This document shows positions 34,497 through 48,800 of a DNA stretch of 64,000 nucleotides, in pieces. The position numbers and the translations under genes are program-made. The notes under the pieces are model-generated. The model made no database searches. It was not told where the DNA came from and saw only the letters and a program-made list of their open reading frames with translations. Where the stretch lies: contig CM035225.1 in assembly GCA_020226215.1 (NCBI GenBank), positions 17,991,868 through 18,055,867 of the forward strand, written 5' to 3'. Position 1 is the first letter of the stretch, and each line of letters begins with the position of its first letter. This DNA comes from Sindora glabra. Taxonomy: Eukaryota > Streptophyta > Magnoliopsida > Fabales > Fabaceae.

Positions 34497-36145
34497 ATAC
34501 TATGGGTTTCTCTTTGGCTAGGAGTTGTCTATTTATCCTGTGCAGTGCCTTTTTAACTATCACATGTTAGTGGGGTCACAAATGTGATTTGATCGGTTTT
34601 TATCTGGATCCAATAAATATGATTTGAATTGAAAATTTAAGATTGGATAAAATTTTAAATTTTATTTTATAATTAAGCCAAATTTAGATTTATATAGCTA
34701 AAATTGAGCTAATCCGGTTTTGTACTCTTCTATATCTGCATATTAAATATTTTTTATATCACGTAATTAGTATTACTATATATAACAGTCCTTTCCATGA
34801 TATTTTATAAATATTTATTAAATAAAAAATACAATTTTAGTGGTAGAATTTCCACCTCTTCCATTGTGGAAAGTTGAAAATCACATGCTTAAACATTATA
34901 ATATTTAGAGTTAACACTCGTTAGCTATTTTATCAAATTATGTAATTTTTTTATGAAATTTTTACATAAGAATCAAGATATTATAGAATGTTAGTTGATT
35001 TTATTATTTTTTTACATATAATTTTACTTCTTATCTACAAGTATATAATAAAAAGTCTATATGTATAATTTAATTTCTATTGATTATATTATATAGAAAT
35101 TATGTGTGAAAAAATAATATACTATAATATTGTGATTTTTATTTAAAAATTTTATGCAAAAAATTATATAATTTGATATAATGGCTAATTAAGTGAATAA
35201 CAAGTATTAATTTCAAATTTTATAATGTTTAAGGGGAGTTATTTCTAAATTCTTAAAATTGAAGGAGGTAAAATTCAATTGCCCAAAACTTAAAGGGATA
35301 TTTTATACTTTTTCTCATTAAAGATGATATATACATAAATGTAAATATATTTTATAACGGTATAAGTTTTGATTATATCATATATATATACATATATACA
35401 GTATATTAAATATTAAAAACCAGTTCTACACCACACCAAATATAAACATTTCTATCTCAAAAATGGTCGGACTTGACTACAAAAACTAAAAAAGAAAAAA
35501 AATTAGGACCGGAGGATTATGAAAGGATGCATTAGTATTTATATAAGCATGATTTGACCCATTTTTTGCTCATCCTGGTGTGTGTAAACTCCGATTCTGA
35601 GACCAATCGGTGGAATTAAAATTCTATAGCACAGGGAAGCAAAATGTGAAAATGTTAATAGAATATGTATATATTTAAATTTTTTAGATAGCTAATATAA
35701 AAATATTATATATGTAAATGAAAATATAAAAAAAATTGTGAAATATAAGATTACTACCATTCCATCCGACTCACAAAACGCTGCTTAACAAGACAACAAT
35801 CAAGACTTGTCAATCAGGAGAAATTCTTATGTCTATTATATTATAAGTATTTAGACATAGTTAATAAATAAAAAATATTTATCAATTTTACTAATCCCTA
35901 CACATTAAAAACATTATTTTCAATTTTTAGAATATTAAGAATCATGCAAATAGACAAATATTTTTAATTTGAGCTATAATTAAATGCACGTGGAACATAA
36001 AAATTTCTCGTTAATCAACTCTTGTAGGGTATATAAAAATGGTCCCTTATCTATCCAGAATTGGATTTGATACTGACATATATATATATATATATATATA
36101 CACAAGTAATCTAACACTATTATTGTTACCAAAACAAAAAAAAAT
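34497..36145. repeat. Segmental repeat block A (no CACTA insertion)
   Basis: This matches 42695-43190 plus 51713-53133, the block that now carries the CACTA element. Landmarks are 'gtctatttatcct(g/a)tgcagtgcc', 'ggtcggacttgact', 'gaaaggatgcatta' and 'catcctggtgtgtgtaaactcc'. At 34921-34935 it reads 'ttagctattttatca', with a single GCT where block B has GCT on both sides of the CACTA element. No coding gene is recognised. Confidence 0.8.
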
Positions 36146-36482
36146 GAAAAAATGATGGTCTGACATGATTGACTTACCAGTCTATATGGCCCGGAGGTGC
36201 GGCATCCTGTTGGGCCTCCATTGCTGGGAGCTAGAGGTTTTCGCTGTTCCTCACGCAGCACCCTCCAGTGTAGGAGATATGAAACTCAAGCCAGGGGTTG
36301 GGTCCCAAGACCAGACTTTTCAACTTGGAGTAGGCAGGCCAGCGGAGTACACCCCCCAATCCAGCCAAGCGGAGCTATGGTCCATCATTTTAGTCCTACC
36401 ACTTGGGTCACAAGCTAGTGTTTTCCAGCTTGGCAAACTGACAAGATGTCAGTAGGTTTATAAAGAGTAGAACAGTAGCTTT
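36146..36482. repeat. Dispersed repeat 'R', copy 2
   Basis: See copies at 673-1022 and 53134-53495. This copy ends block A and is followed by unrelated AT-rich DNA. It keeps the terminal hairpin ('aagctagtgttttccagctt'). Open frames over it on both strands are not conserved between copies. Confidence 0.7.
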
Positions 36483-38754
36483 CTTGCTTTTAATTATGCT
36501 AATTAAAATCTTATTTTAATATATATATAATTAAATTTGTATTAATTTCCTTCATTACTAAAAATTTATATTAATGTAATTTGAACAATTTTAATATATC
36601 CAGATTAAAAGTATGGATATTGATACTTAAGACATTTGTATTTATATTTCTTATTAGATTAAAATATTATTTAAATCTATGGTAAACAAAGATAGATGAG
36701 AGAAGGGATTAATTTGTGAAAAATGATGACATGACATTTTTTTTCTACCCATATATTTTAATTTATCTATATATCTAATAATGATTTAAAATAGGCTTTT
36801 ATAATGGGCTATCAATATGGCCCTAATATTATTGGATTTGTAATAATTTATATAATAATTTATTGGATCATAAAATGCATTTAATAATCAATACATGTGA
36901 TATGCATATAAATTATCTATATTAAGCTAAAATTATAAATGATAGGTCATGTATATAAGATATTAAAAGAAAATTTTATAATAAATTTTTATTAATGAAT
37001 GTATTCATAATTTTAAATGATAAAAAATTTATATAAATTTTCTATTCTCAATGAAAATGAAAATAGAAAATAATTAAAGTAAATGCACAATTTTTTATTT
37101 TTAAATTTATTTTAAAATTTTAATTTTTGAAAATATTGTGTGATGTTTTGACTCCTAAACACTATTGTGCATTTGACAACATGTGATGATTGATTTGTGT
37201 GCCGATACAAAAGGGTTTATAAGTGTGAGGGTAGAGGAAAAGCTTAAATTCATTTGCCCTAATATGTATGATAAATTTTTAGAGAAAGTTGATAAAAAAA
37301 ACTACTATAATACATAACCAAAATCTTGAGTCTTCATTTTAATGACTTTCATTATTTTTTTTGGTGTATTCTATCAAAATAGAGGATTAATTAATATTTT
37401 ATATTATTAATAGCACTATATTCATGTTACTAATGTAATCTTCACCTAAATTGTTGTAATAAATTAAATATTTGGATTGAAGAGTTCAAGGAATAAGACA
37501 TTTTGTTGAATTAATAAAATAAGAATAATGTGCCTACAAAACAAATAATTTAAAAAATTATATTGAACTAAAATTTATTTAATAACAATTCTAAAATACA
37601 ATATTGATGTGTGAATATATATATATATATATATATATATTAACAATGAGTCCTATCTTATACTAAGAAAGGGTGGTCATTGGTCGTATTTCCTATAGGA
37701 AATACCTTATGAAGGACCCTTTGTAAATTATATTACAATTGGCATGTTTATCGTTTTTAGAAAGTAACAATAGGAATCATGTACAATCATTTTAGAATCT
37801 ATTGTCATCAATTTCTTATTATCTAATTTCTTTTAATCTATATTTTTCTTATTTTATATTCATATTTTTTTAATGATAAGCCACCATCTTAATATAAAAA
37901 AAATATTCTATCTTCTTCTTTATTCTACTAAATCCACACCTTCATTTATTTTGAATATTGAGGAATTCATATACATTTATTAATACATGACTAATATATA
38001 AAAATTGATGAGCATTTTCTTTTTCTTTAAGGAAATTTATGTGCATTTTGTAAAAGGATTTTACTTTCAAATAGCTTTTTCTACAACTTTTAAAGGAATA
38101 TATTAATGATTGAATATTGTATATACCAAGTTCTAAATTTAAATTTTATTGTCATGTTTAAGCATGTAATCAAATATTCGCTTGCAAAAATTATGCATAT
38201 GAGGAGAATAAATTATCAACTTTAGCTTATTAGAAAAATAGAAAATATGTTTCAATAGAATTTGGTACCATTTCATTGACATCATCAGTCTTCTATTTGA
38301 TTTTAGCATTTTATTTTTTGTTTGGTAAAAATTACTCAAAGACTAATTTGATGCCGATAAATCCTTTTTTTCCCTTCTCTTTCATGTTTTGTCGAATGTG
38401 TTTGACTTGCTAGTAGTTAGGAATATCTAAATCCATTGAATTTTCAAATAGTAAGACATTTTAAATATATATATATATATATATAATAAAGTTTGGCCCA
38501 AATCTTTAAATCTATATAGGAAAAAATATTTTGTCTCAACTTACTTTTATAAATTTATTTTTATAAACTAATAAATTTATAAAAATATTTAGGGTAGAAA
38601 TAAAATTATAATAAATTTAAATCTCAAATTATAAGGTTTATAAATAAATGGATTACGAGAAAATCTCTTTCATATATAAATAAATGTCATTCATTTATTG
38701 GCTTGTTAGTAAAGGTATCGATACATAAACTTTTAATTTGGATATGGAAGAACT
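36483..38754. other. AT-rich intergenic stretch
   Basis: No gene is seen. It contains short (TA)n runs near 37615-37640 and 38466-38485, and a 20-bp perfect palindrome at 37686-37705. The stretch 37130-37260 is less AT-rich but has no open frame of note. Confidence 0.4.
37686..37705. other. 20-bp perfect palindrome
   Basis: GTATTTCCTATAGGAAATAC reads the same on both strands. It stands alone in AT-rich DNA, and no function is evident. Confidence 0.7.
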
Positions 38755-39756
38755 ATCTTTTTGTTGTTCTTGTTTTACATGAATTGAGTGTTATCATTCA
38801 TAACTTTTTTATTGAGGTATGACTTGTTACTATTGAAATCCATTCATAATATGACATGCCCATACAATATTAGTACCTATGTCTTAGGTTTAAACTTTGT
38901 TTCCTTAAAAATTGCATTTTTAGTTTGGTCCAAGGCATAAGGTAAAAAAAAAAGATCATTTAAAATAAATGAATTTTCCTTTTAACTTAGTATAGTTGCA
39001 AGATGAGCATACCAAACCAATAGCAATGAAGAAATAGTATTCTCTTAGTTGCTACTCAACTCAAGCTCTTGCACTTAGCCATGGATGGGCTACTTCAAGA
39101 ATTTTGGTAGTTTTATTCCAAAAGAATGTTGTCAATTAGCACTAGTAACCACACAAATTTACATAGTAAGTGCATCCTAAATATTCTTTCTTTCATTGTA
39201 TTGGACATTTGGCAAACAATCGAGTTACTAGAAAGATAACCAGCATTTGTTGCCACTTCCTCCACTACTTTTTTGGTCCATTCTTTTTATCTTTTATTAT
39301 TGCATAGTGTCTAACAATAAGACTCTACAAGTGAATGAAGCAATTTTCTTTGATGAAAGTTAGAATAAATATGTTCCTTTCCATGTATCATGTGCTGCTT
39401 ATTTAAGGCAACTTGAATCTAGCTACTTGAAATTATCACAATCAAGTGTGAATTATTGAAATATCCATCTAGAAAAATATCAAGAGAAATAAAGTTGATG
39501 TTATGGATTTTGAATTTCAAAACATTCATGGTGATCATCAAGATTGTTTGTTAATGAAATAATAGCCATGATTATGATATAATAAAATTGCTAAATGAAC
39601 CAATAGTATAGCCACTATTTCTTGAAGATTGAGTTGTCTTGTTCTCGTGCCCACGCAGAGTAGAATTTGTGAACAATGAAAATGAAGGCAATGGTACAAT
39701 GACTAGAGAAGGAAGATAGGTTGGTGTAGGCATTTTATCTAGGAGTAGAGACAATA
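38755..39756 (-). pseudogene. LecRK C-terminal fragment and 3' flank
   Basis: The stretch 38755-39571 matches the 3' flanks of pseudogenes 1 and 2. The stretch 39572-39754 encodes a LecRK C-terminal tail (LLLDKMPTPTYLPSLVIVPL ... ending IGSFSN), aligned with the ends of pseudogenes 1 and 2. The similarity stops sharply at about 39756, so the kinase and lectin parts have been deleted or replaced by the DNA that follows. Confidence 0.75.
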
Positions 39757-42560
39757 ATTGTTAAATAAAATTATGATATGTTTGTGTACAGAGAATTATA
39801 ATTATTATTTCAATTATTTGTTGTTTAATTTATTTTATTTGTCATTTAATTTATTATGGTCTTAGATAGTGTATCCTATATATTAAATTATATATTATTT
39901 TTATGGATTAATGTTAAATATAGCTCTAAGACCGACAAGGAAAGGCATGGTATTGTTGATGGATTGATATATTATAGTTGTACTTATATATGTTTGTTAA
40001 TTATTGCTTAATGGATAGCTTGTAGCCATGTTAAAGAGGCATGAAATTGCTATTTTATAATAGTATCTTGATTATGATTATTATGTGTTAATACGATGTG
40101 AAAGAAATTCCATGGGCATGTTTAACATGATGAGATAGGGGTGAATATGATTATGTGATTAGTATTAGATTTAAAAATCTATTTGTAAGAGGACAAGCTA
40201 GATCTTAGAGGGATAATGATGTATTTGTGAGGGTATAAGGCTAATTGAAAGCCATTAAGTTATTTAAATGCTTTCTTATTGTTATTTATATATTTCTAAA
40301 GCTATGTGTGTGATTATTGAATTGTAAAGATAATTATAATACTACTTGCAAAATATAAATTGATATGAAAATTTATTATTTAATATTCCACATGTATATA
40401 ATTTTTTGGAGTTTTCCCTTATTTACATGTATCAAATGTTTGATTGTTAGATTTATGAAAACCTCCTTAGGTTCCATTACTCTTTTATTTGTAGTAGTTT
40501 TGAGATAAATATGGGTGGGAGAACATGATAGATGGATTCTTAGTGAGTTAAAGAAGTTAGGTATGGAGTTTGCTAAATTTTTTCATCTATCACTTTTTTT
40601 AATTTCTTGAATTATACATTAGTCAATTAATAATAATAATCATTGGTAGGTATATGTTTACTAAGTTTATATAATTCATTCCTCCTTTCATTTTTTTTAT
40701 ATTTTATGGATTAATTTGAATTATCAAGTTAAGTTACTTTCATGGAAGTTTAGAGCATTTTGAAGGTAGCATTTGATAGCCAGGGAGAAGTGTTGGTTGT
40801 AAATTATGTTTTGCCAAGCATAGTGTATAAAATTTAGTTTATTTCCATTCATGATTTGGTGTGTCTATTTAACGAATCACAAGTTCAACATTTGGGACAA
40901 ATGAGCCTCACAAAGTGTATGTAAATTGAGAAAAATCTTTTAATATATCTTGAGATTTATCTTGAACTCTATTTTGTACAAAAATAGAGGAATTTCTATT
41001 ATTTCAAAATTTGCATAATTTGTTATTAAAGTTAGTAGAAATCAAATAACAAATTTAGTACAAGACACAATCTTGTTAGGTCATGACAATCAACTTTATT
41101 TTTATCTTACTTGTAAAGTTGCCTCTTAAGAAAATAGAACAAAAGCAAAAGTTGAGAATATTTGTTTATTTATTATTTTTAAAAATAATTTTCTATTTTT
41201 AAAAATAGAATAATTTATTTAGGAACCTATTTTCAAATATGTTTTTGAAAAATTTAAATCTAAATATGTATTTTAAAAATAAAAAAATGAAAATAATTTT
41301 TAGATTTTTTTTTGTTCTTGATGTCAATTTTATAATTAAATAAAGTATTTCTTTATTTGCAATACTAATCATTCCTTATTCTTTATTTTCTTTCAATTTA
41401 AGAACAATTTTTTGAAATAGCTTTTAAAAAAAATTTGAGAACATTTTTTAAAAACATAAAAGTAAAAATATATCCAGAAACATAGTTCTCGTTTTTTAGT
41501 TTTTAAAACAAGTATTTCAATTATAGTTTTTAAAAACAATTTTAAAAATACTTTCCCAAGCAATTTTTTTATTTTTAAAAAACAGAAACTATTTTTTGAA
41601 ATGAAATCCAAATAGATTCATAATTTCTTTTCTTTTTTTTTGGACTTGCCAATAAAGAGTCTTGAATAATAAAAATATATTCTTGAAAACAATGACATTT
41701 TTTTTAAAAGTAACGTGCATTTATGGAAACTATAAACTGAACATGGAAAATGAATAATTTAATCCAATGTTAGTAAAGTTTGACTTCATTACTTTCATTT
41801 TAAAAACTCAAAATTTTAATGTGAAGCATTCGCAAGATATAGCTACCAAATGTATCAACATTTATCGGAAAATTCATCAAAAAATGATATTTATAAAGTT
41901 TTAACATGGTTGGGCGGAAGTATCTTAAATTACACACATAATTATAATAAAAATTTGAAAAAAAAAGGTCTATAGATCATATACTCGTATTAAAATATGT
42001 GTAATTCTGACCGTACATGCGCGGTCCTGCATTTGTATTGTGCAAGCAACTAAGCCATGTCTACTATTCAGCGAATCAGCTCCGCTGCCCTTGAATCCTT
42101 CATTTTCGACGCCTAATAAAGCTTGGTGCTTGGTCTGATTGACATGCAACATTTTTAAAATTAATTTTATTTTATTTTAATAAAAATTATTTTAATTTAT
42201 TTATAAATAAATTTTATTATTTAAAAATTTCATAAAAAATAATAATTTTAATTCATTTATAAATAAATTATTTGATTTAAAATGTATTGAAAAATGTATA
42301 AATTTTAATTAAAAATAAATTTTAATAGTATCATGATAAATATAATATTAAAAAGAGAGTAAATTTTTTATATAATATATATTTTAAACCAAATAAAATA
42401 AATTTTATTAAAATTCTTATTAAATTTGATAAATTTTTTAATGGTACCAATGTAATTAATAAAAGAATTGTAAATAAAATAAATTTTTTATTACGTTAAA
42501 TGACGGGTAAATTTAGGAATAAGTCGTCATCAACTTATGAAGGTAAAGAAAATAGAGATG
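39757..42560. other. Unassigned DNA replacing the LecRK body
   Basis: No LecRK sequence and no clear open frame. The stretch 39768-40560 ('tgttaaataaaattatg ...', 'gacaagctagatcttagaggg') has the look of an old long terminal repeat. The stretch 40760-40940 could be internal retroelement sequence, but neither is proved. The stretch 41140-41620 is AT-rich with many oligo-A/T runs. The stretch 41985-42150 is GC-richer with a 60-codon minus-strand frame of unknown nature. Confidence 0.3.
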
Positions 42561-43190
42561 CCGTTGTCATCATCGTGGCCAGAGCTGCAGAAATTTCCAA
42601 AGCCAGAGTTCGCGTGGGTCCTCCTCGTGGTCCAAGATTACGGTCCCCCATGGACCTTGGTCTTCACTTAATTGTCTCTTCCAAGCAGGGAACGTCCCAT
42701 GGGCTTCACTTTTTCTAGGAGTTTGTCTATTTATCCTATGCAGTGCCTTTTTTACTATTCATGTGTCAACGGGGTCGCAAATGTAATTTGATCGGTATTT
42801 GACCCGGATCCAGCTTTAAATAAATATGATTTGGATTGAAAAATTAAGATCGGATAAAATTTTAAATTTTGTTTTATAATTAAGCCAAATTTAGATTTAT
42901 ATACTTAAAATTGAGCTAATAAGGTTTTGTCCTCTTTTATATCTACAAATTAAATATTTTTTATATTATAAATTTTGTGACACAAATCTTAATTATGAAT
43001 AATTACTATTACTCTATATAATAGCCTTTTTCATGATATTTTATAAATATATATTAAATAAAAAAATATAAAATATCTTCTTTAATTTGTGGTGGTAAAT
43101 TTTTACCTCTTTCTATTTTGAAAAGTTGAAAATCGCATGCCTGAATATTATAAAATTTGAAATTAATACTCATTATCCATTAAATTAGCT
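42561..43190. repeat. Segmental repeat block B, left part
   Basis: Homologous to 34408-34926 of block A, but with the 42583-42647 core in the opposite orientation. It ends at the CACTA target duplication GCT (43188-43190). Confidence 0.75.
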
Positions 43191-43610
43191 CACTATAGCA
43201 AAAAAGATTTTTAGCGGTGACATTTGTTATCGCTAAAAAGTATTCGATCGTTGCTAAAAAAAAAGTCGTTGCTAAAAAAAAAGTCGGTTTAGGTTTGTAC
43301 CTGAAAAAGGTCATTAGCAACGACAAATTATCGTCGCTAAAAGTCTGACCTTTTGCAACGACATTATCGTAGCAGAAAATAATTTTAAAATTCAAAAAAT
43401 TTTGAAATTTAATTTTTAGCGGCGACTCTTGTCGTCGCTATAAGGAAAAAAGTTATTGCTAAAAATCTGACTTTCAGCGACAACTTTGTCATCGCTAAAA
43501 AAAGTTTTAGCGACGACTTAAAAGTAAAAAGTTGTCGCTAAAAGTTTTATCTTCAGCGATGATATTTTGTCCTATAACGACGACAAGTGTTGCCGCTAAA
43601 GGTTTTTTGA
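43191..43610. repeat. CACTA left terminal and subterminal repeats
   Basis: The terminal CACTA motif is followed by about ten copies, in both orientations, of 'ttttagcgacgac' or variants, often arranged as inverted pairs (for example 43208-43241 and 43417-43444). Such clusters are the expected binding region for the element's DNA-binding protein. Confidence 0.85.
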
Positions 43611-44010
43611 ATTTTTTAAAAAAAATTTAAATTCAAATTTTCATATATTTCAAATAATATATTATCTAAAATATTCTTTATTTTAATTAACTTGAATTGG
43701 TCAATAATTTTTTTAAATTTAATTTAATATAAATTATATAATTACAATATATCAGTAGTATTATTAATAATGTCTAACAATTTGATCCAACATAAAAAAT
43801 TAATACTCATAAAGTAATGGTAAAAATAATATTTATATGAATAAATTATATATACATCATCCATGTAAATGTGTATATATAAAAAATATAAAGATACATA
43901 TACAAAATATACTATGGGGAAGCAGGGAGGTGTAAATATCACAATACACCATTATCGTCATCATCATCATCATCATCCTGGCAATGAGGATGATAAAATG
44001 ACGGTGGCGG

Positions 44011-45713
44011 CTAAGTGGTAGATGCAGGTACAAATCTACTCGATCCAGGTGGTGTAGCAGCAGCAGCAAATGGAGGCGGAGGTAGGACGATACCCTGCTG
44101 TCTAAGGATCGAGCTCATCTCAATAAGATAAGTCCCAAGCTGTTGCTGCATCTGTTGCTGCTGCTATGTAATCTGCTGCTACTACTGTGTAATCTGCTGC
44201 TGCTCCTGAATCAACCGCTGGCTCTACTCAACCTGCTCTCAACTCTACTGTAACTGCTTCTATAACTCACCGACCTGAGACACGGTCTGTGAGCTTGTCT
44301 TTGTGCTAGAAGTCCCCATCGAATGATAAGTCTGACCAGCAAGTACACGCCCAACAGCCTTCCTGTACCCTCAACGAGTGCCAAGCACCTCATCGGCGAT
44401 GGCAGCCTCATTTAACTATACAGTAGTCGTAGGCAAGCTAGTGGATGATACACTAGACTGTATGTGCTGAGTCATGAGCTCAGTCATCCTCGCCTTAAAT
44501 TATTAAAAAAAATCAATAAGAAATCTATCTTACAAGATATATTCGTAAAATTTTATTTAAAATATAAAATTTAAATAACTTACATGTTGCCCCTGAGGGA
44601 TCGGATGCACCCACTCCCCCAACCTATATGTGTGTTGGTCCCTAAAGTTATCGAGAACCGACTACAGCTCACCAGTATCTCTATTTCTCTATTCAATTTT
44701 TGTAATAGAAAAAAAGGATGAAGAGTAGTAATGCTTTTTAACAAGTGGATATATTTAAAAAATATACAAAAATATTAAATTACCTTATCAAAGCGATGTG
44801 CAACAATAGACTTTAACCCATGCTAGTCATTCACGACCTTCCGTGCTCTATTATTTGTATTTCTCATAAACAACTCCTATAAATTAAGAGGAAAAAGTTA
44901 AATTTTTATGTTCACAATTTACTAATTATGAAATACTGACATAATACCATAAAATTTCATACTTACCTTGTACTTGTCACTATCAAAGAAGTCCACACAC
45001 CTCTGCCATGTCTGCGGTGAGACAGATCGAGGCACACAAAGTCGAGCTCGATCCAAGTCATACTTCTAGTATCGATCGCCTTCATGCTTTAAGAAATGCT
45101 TATTCAACCTGTACTTCCAATCTCTATACAGGCCGGCAGCAGTCCACATCAAACCAAAGAGCGCTCTATTCCAATCACCCTCAGAGATGCCCTGGAACTC
45201 GAAGTGGGACTGCATTAAAAGACATTTAATAAATATATGAGTCATATATTTAGAAATTTCAATCTCAAAGACATTAATTCAACAGTTGGAGGAAATGGAT
45301 ACTTATGCAAACCTCCTGCACAACTCTATCTCCGATCTGCTGAGATACAGCCCACCATGACTTATAATAGGGCAGCACGTGGGCACAGATCATGCTGCTA
45401 ATATCACAAGGGAGATGACTGGCATTCTCACCAATCGCATGTCATGTACCAGTCGTATCAAACTGTACAGGCATCAGTCTACCTCCACCCCTGCCTATCT
45501 TCTCATGCAGTCTTAGAGACCTATTCAGTCCCCTCTTTCTAGCAGTTGCTACTTTAATTAATAAAGAAAAATATTAATACAATAAACATAATATTTAACT
45601 AAGCTTAGGTATGCACAATTAATAACAAATACCTGATCCCTCGCACTGTGATGGAATATGGGTGGGTCGCTTCCAGCGTCACCTTCATGGTATCGTGTCT
45701 CGACATCCGCCAT
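44011..45713 (-). pseudogene. CACTA-encoded PTTA/Transposase_24-like protein, decayed
   Basis: The second gene of the CACTA element, with about six exons on the minus strand. It starts MADVETRYHEGDAGSD at 45713. Later exons read KRGLNRSLRLHEKIGRGGGR and ENASHLPCDISSMICAHVLP (45312-45553); EFQGISEGDWNRALFGLMW and TWQRCVDFFDSDKYK (44971-45217); NRARKVVND, GLKSIVAHRFDK (about 44795-44880); and DNFRDQHTYRLGEWVHPIPQ (44584-44700). The last exon (44011-44493) begins ARMTELMTQHIQ and carries a glutamine-rich coil before a Pro/Ala tail ending at 44011. The splice signals at 44494-44583 fit. In-frame stops are numerous, and most are TAG where glutamine CAG is expected, clustered at 44164-44262. The protein would bind subterminal repeats. 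Confidence 0.85.
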
Positions 45714-45864
45714 AACTAAAATAATACACATTTTACAAGTAATTAAAAAGAATTCAATGTCAAATTGAATGATTAAGTGGTTCAACTTTTTACAATCATA
45801 TTGATTATTTTAACAATTATGCTTACACAATTATGAGTTGTAATTTGAATATATTATTTTATCC

Positions 45865-48800
45865 CTAGTCAGAATCAGTGTTGGTGAACCTAACAGACTC
45901 ATGGTCATCGGTTTTTCCTTTATTATCAGATTATATGGGCTCCTCATCCATATAATCATCAATTATTTCGTCTTCAAGGCTCTCGTCATCGTCGATGAAG
46001 GCGTCTTCTCCATGAGCACCAGATCTAACATTCCTCTATGTTGGAATGATTGAAGGACTATTTCTTTCATTACCTAGATGTACTAGATCGAAATCTCCCA
46101 GATCAACTGTGAGGTTAAAGTTAGATGAGTTACTATCCTGTAGAAATAACAGGTCTTGTGCATTATCTCTATCATTGGGTAGATCCCATATATCGCGATA
46201 TACCATATTATGGACGACCCTCCAATTTGGTCCATTAAAGAGATCCTCAGTGTAAAATACTTGTTTTGCTTGAGTAACAAGTATATAAGGATCATCCTTG
46301 TACCATTGTCCATTGATAGAGATACTTGTGATATTCTTATCAATATAAAGTTTTTTCTTTGTAGGATCAGTGTCATACCACTTGCATTTAAATAAAGTCA
46401 CACTGTACTAATTTAAATAAGTCAACTCAATTATTTCTTTCAGTATACCATAGAACATGTTACCATCAATCCTCGGAACAGAAATGCCACTATTTTGCAT
46501 TTTATGCTTCTCATCTCGAGTTTTGACTACAAAGCGAACTCCATTCACAATACACGCAGAGTATATCATGTTAGTGAAATTGGGACTGAAGGCTAATGAT
46601 GGTAACTCTTCGGTGGCCTTTAGGGAATCGTTCCTATGCAAATAGTACATCTAAAAAAGTAGCAATTGTTCCAAGAATTAAATTGAAAGATCAGCAAGAG
46701 AAATGAACAATATTTAAGATATTCATTTAATGAATTTGGGAAGAAAAAAAACCCTTACCTTTAAGTAAAACCACGAGGAGAATTTGGTTCTCTATAAGTT
46801 ATCAATATCTTCAGCACCACTTCGTTCGAGTTCCAATCGATGCTCACTGTATAACATAACAATCTTAGTCTATTATAATCACATAAAGGAGAAGAACACA
46901 ACTGAAATTTAAGTTACTTACTGGAGATATTTTTCAATCTCAGTACAATTATTCAAGATGTACCACATTGCAACATCCTGATCCTTCCTATCAAAATGAG
47001 AAATAATTTTCTTCCCTATCGGTCGACATTGGGATCGGAACACTGACAATGTCCTTCTTGTTTGACTAGGTGTTACATCTTGATTTCTATCAAGTCAGTT
47101 GAATCTAGTTTCCACTCCTTTCAAATACATAGAGAAAAACATTAATGCCTCATCAACAATATATCCTTCTACAATCGAACCCTCCAGTCGAGCACGATTT
47201 CGGACATAATCCTTTAACTTTTTTATATACCTCTCATATGGGTACATCCACCAAAAATGAATGGGTCCTCCTTCCAATGCTTCGTCTGGCAAATGCATCA
47301 CCAAGTGGACCATTATGTCAAAAAATGCTGGGGGGTATATCCTCTCAAGCTTGCACAAAATAATGATAATGTCTTATTTAGCTTCCAGAATATCCTTCAT
47401 GTTGAAAGTTCTAGCACATATTTGACTAAAGAAGTTGCATAAATCAACAAGTGGATATGATAATTCCTTTGGCAAGAAAGCCTGAATTCCTGGTCCTAAC
47501 AGTCTTTGCATAATAACATGACAATCAGTGATTTCAACCCCTTTAACTTCAGGTCACGATCTGTGACATTCTTACAAAGACTCCCAGTAAACCCATCTGG
47601 AAATTTCACATTCTTTATATATTGGCAAAATTGTTTTTGCTCTTCCTGGTTAAGCATATATCCAGCATGCGGCTTGAAAAATTAACCCCTCTGCTCATAC
47701 AGATGCAAGTTAGGCCTTATCTTCATGTTTGCCAGATCTCGTCTTGCATTGTCTGTATCTTTTGTTTTGTGCTCAATCTCCAATGATGTACCCAAGATAC
47801 TATCACATACATTTTTCTCAACATGCATCACATCAATGTTATGCCTTAAGTTCATTGTTGGCTAATAAAGGAGATTAAAAAATATACTTCTCTTACTCTA
47901 ATTAAGTTCGTTAACACCCCTCTTTCACTTTACACCACCAAATTGAGCATGTTTTCCTGAAAGTTTCTGTGACACCTTACCCAACTGTTCCATGATAACA
48001 TTATTGGCAAGAGGTCGAGGAAGGGCTCTTCTCTCCGACCTCCCATTGAATTCTTTCCTATTTCTCCATGTGTGACTTCTTAGAAGCTAACGGCGATGAC
48101 CAATGTAAGCTATTTTTCCTCTAACTTGAATTGACGGAGTATTCAAATTATATGTAGGACATGCTTTGTATCCTTGCCCACTCCACCCGGATAGACTACT
48201 TCGAGCAAGAAAATCATTTATAGTCCAAACCAATGTTGCCTACATATTGAACACCGTATTTGTATTCACATCTCGAGTTTTAACTCCTCTATCTCAGAGA
48301 TCCCTCAACTCTTCTATGACCGGCTGTAAGAACACATCGATATCCTTACCTGGTGATTGCAACCCTGGGATTAATAGGGTCAACATGAAAAAAGATTGAT
48401 TCATGCATACCCATGGTAGCAAGTTATAAGTAGTCATAACCACTGGCCATATGCTATAAGATAGGTTCCTATCACCAAAATGATTAAATTCATCTGCACT
48501 TAAACCCAACCTAACATTTTGTGGATCAGCGGAGAAATTAAGATACCTCTTATCGAACTTCTGCCAAGCTTTTCCATCCACAGGATATCGTATTACCCCC
48601 TCTTCTTTTGATTTTTCAGTGTGATGCCATATCATGTTCTTTGTAGTATGTCTCGACCGATATAGATGCTATAATCAAGGAGTTAATGGAAAATATCGAA
48701 CCACTTTTTGGGGCACCTTCTTTCCTTTTGTAGTTTTGTTTACCTATCGGCTCTCCCCATAAATTGGACAATTATCTTTAGAAGTATGATCTTTCCAAAA

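Noticed and set aside
34300..34570. Overlapping frames on both strands, both containing LLGRDPW and LHGSLPSRG
   Set aside because: The similarity of the two proteins is a by-product of the inverted arms at 34380-34407 and 34469-34496. It is not evidence of a gene.
40760..40940. Possible Ty3-type retroelement internal sequence
   Set aside because: The resemblance is by impression only. No readable protease, reverse transcriptase or integrase motif was found.
42500..42718. A 72-codon plus-strand frame in block B
   Set aside because: The matching region in block A has an inverted core and no equivalent frame. No family is recognised.
43900..44070. CAT/CAG-rich stretch that could be called a microsatellite
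   Set aside because: The CAG/CTG part is the glutamine-rich coil and tail of the CACTA PTTA-like gene. Only a short (CAT)n at 43955-43978 is a simple repeat.
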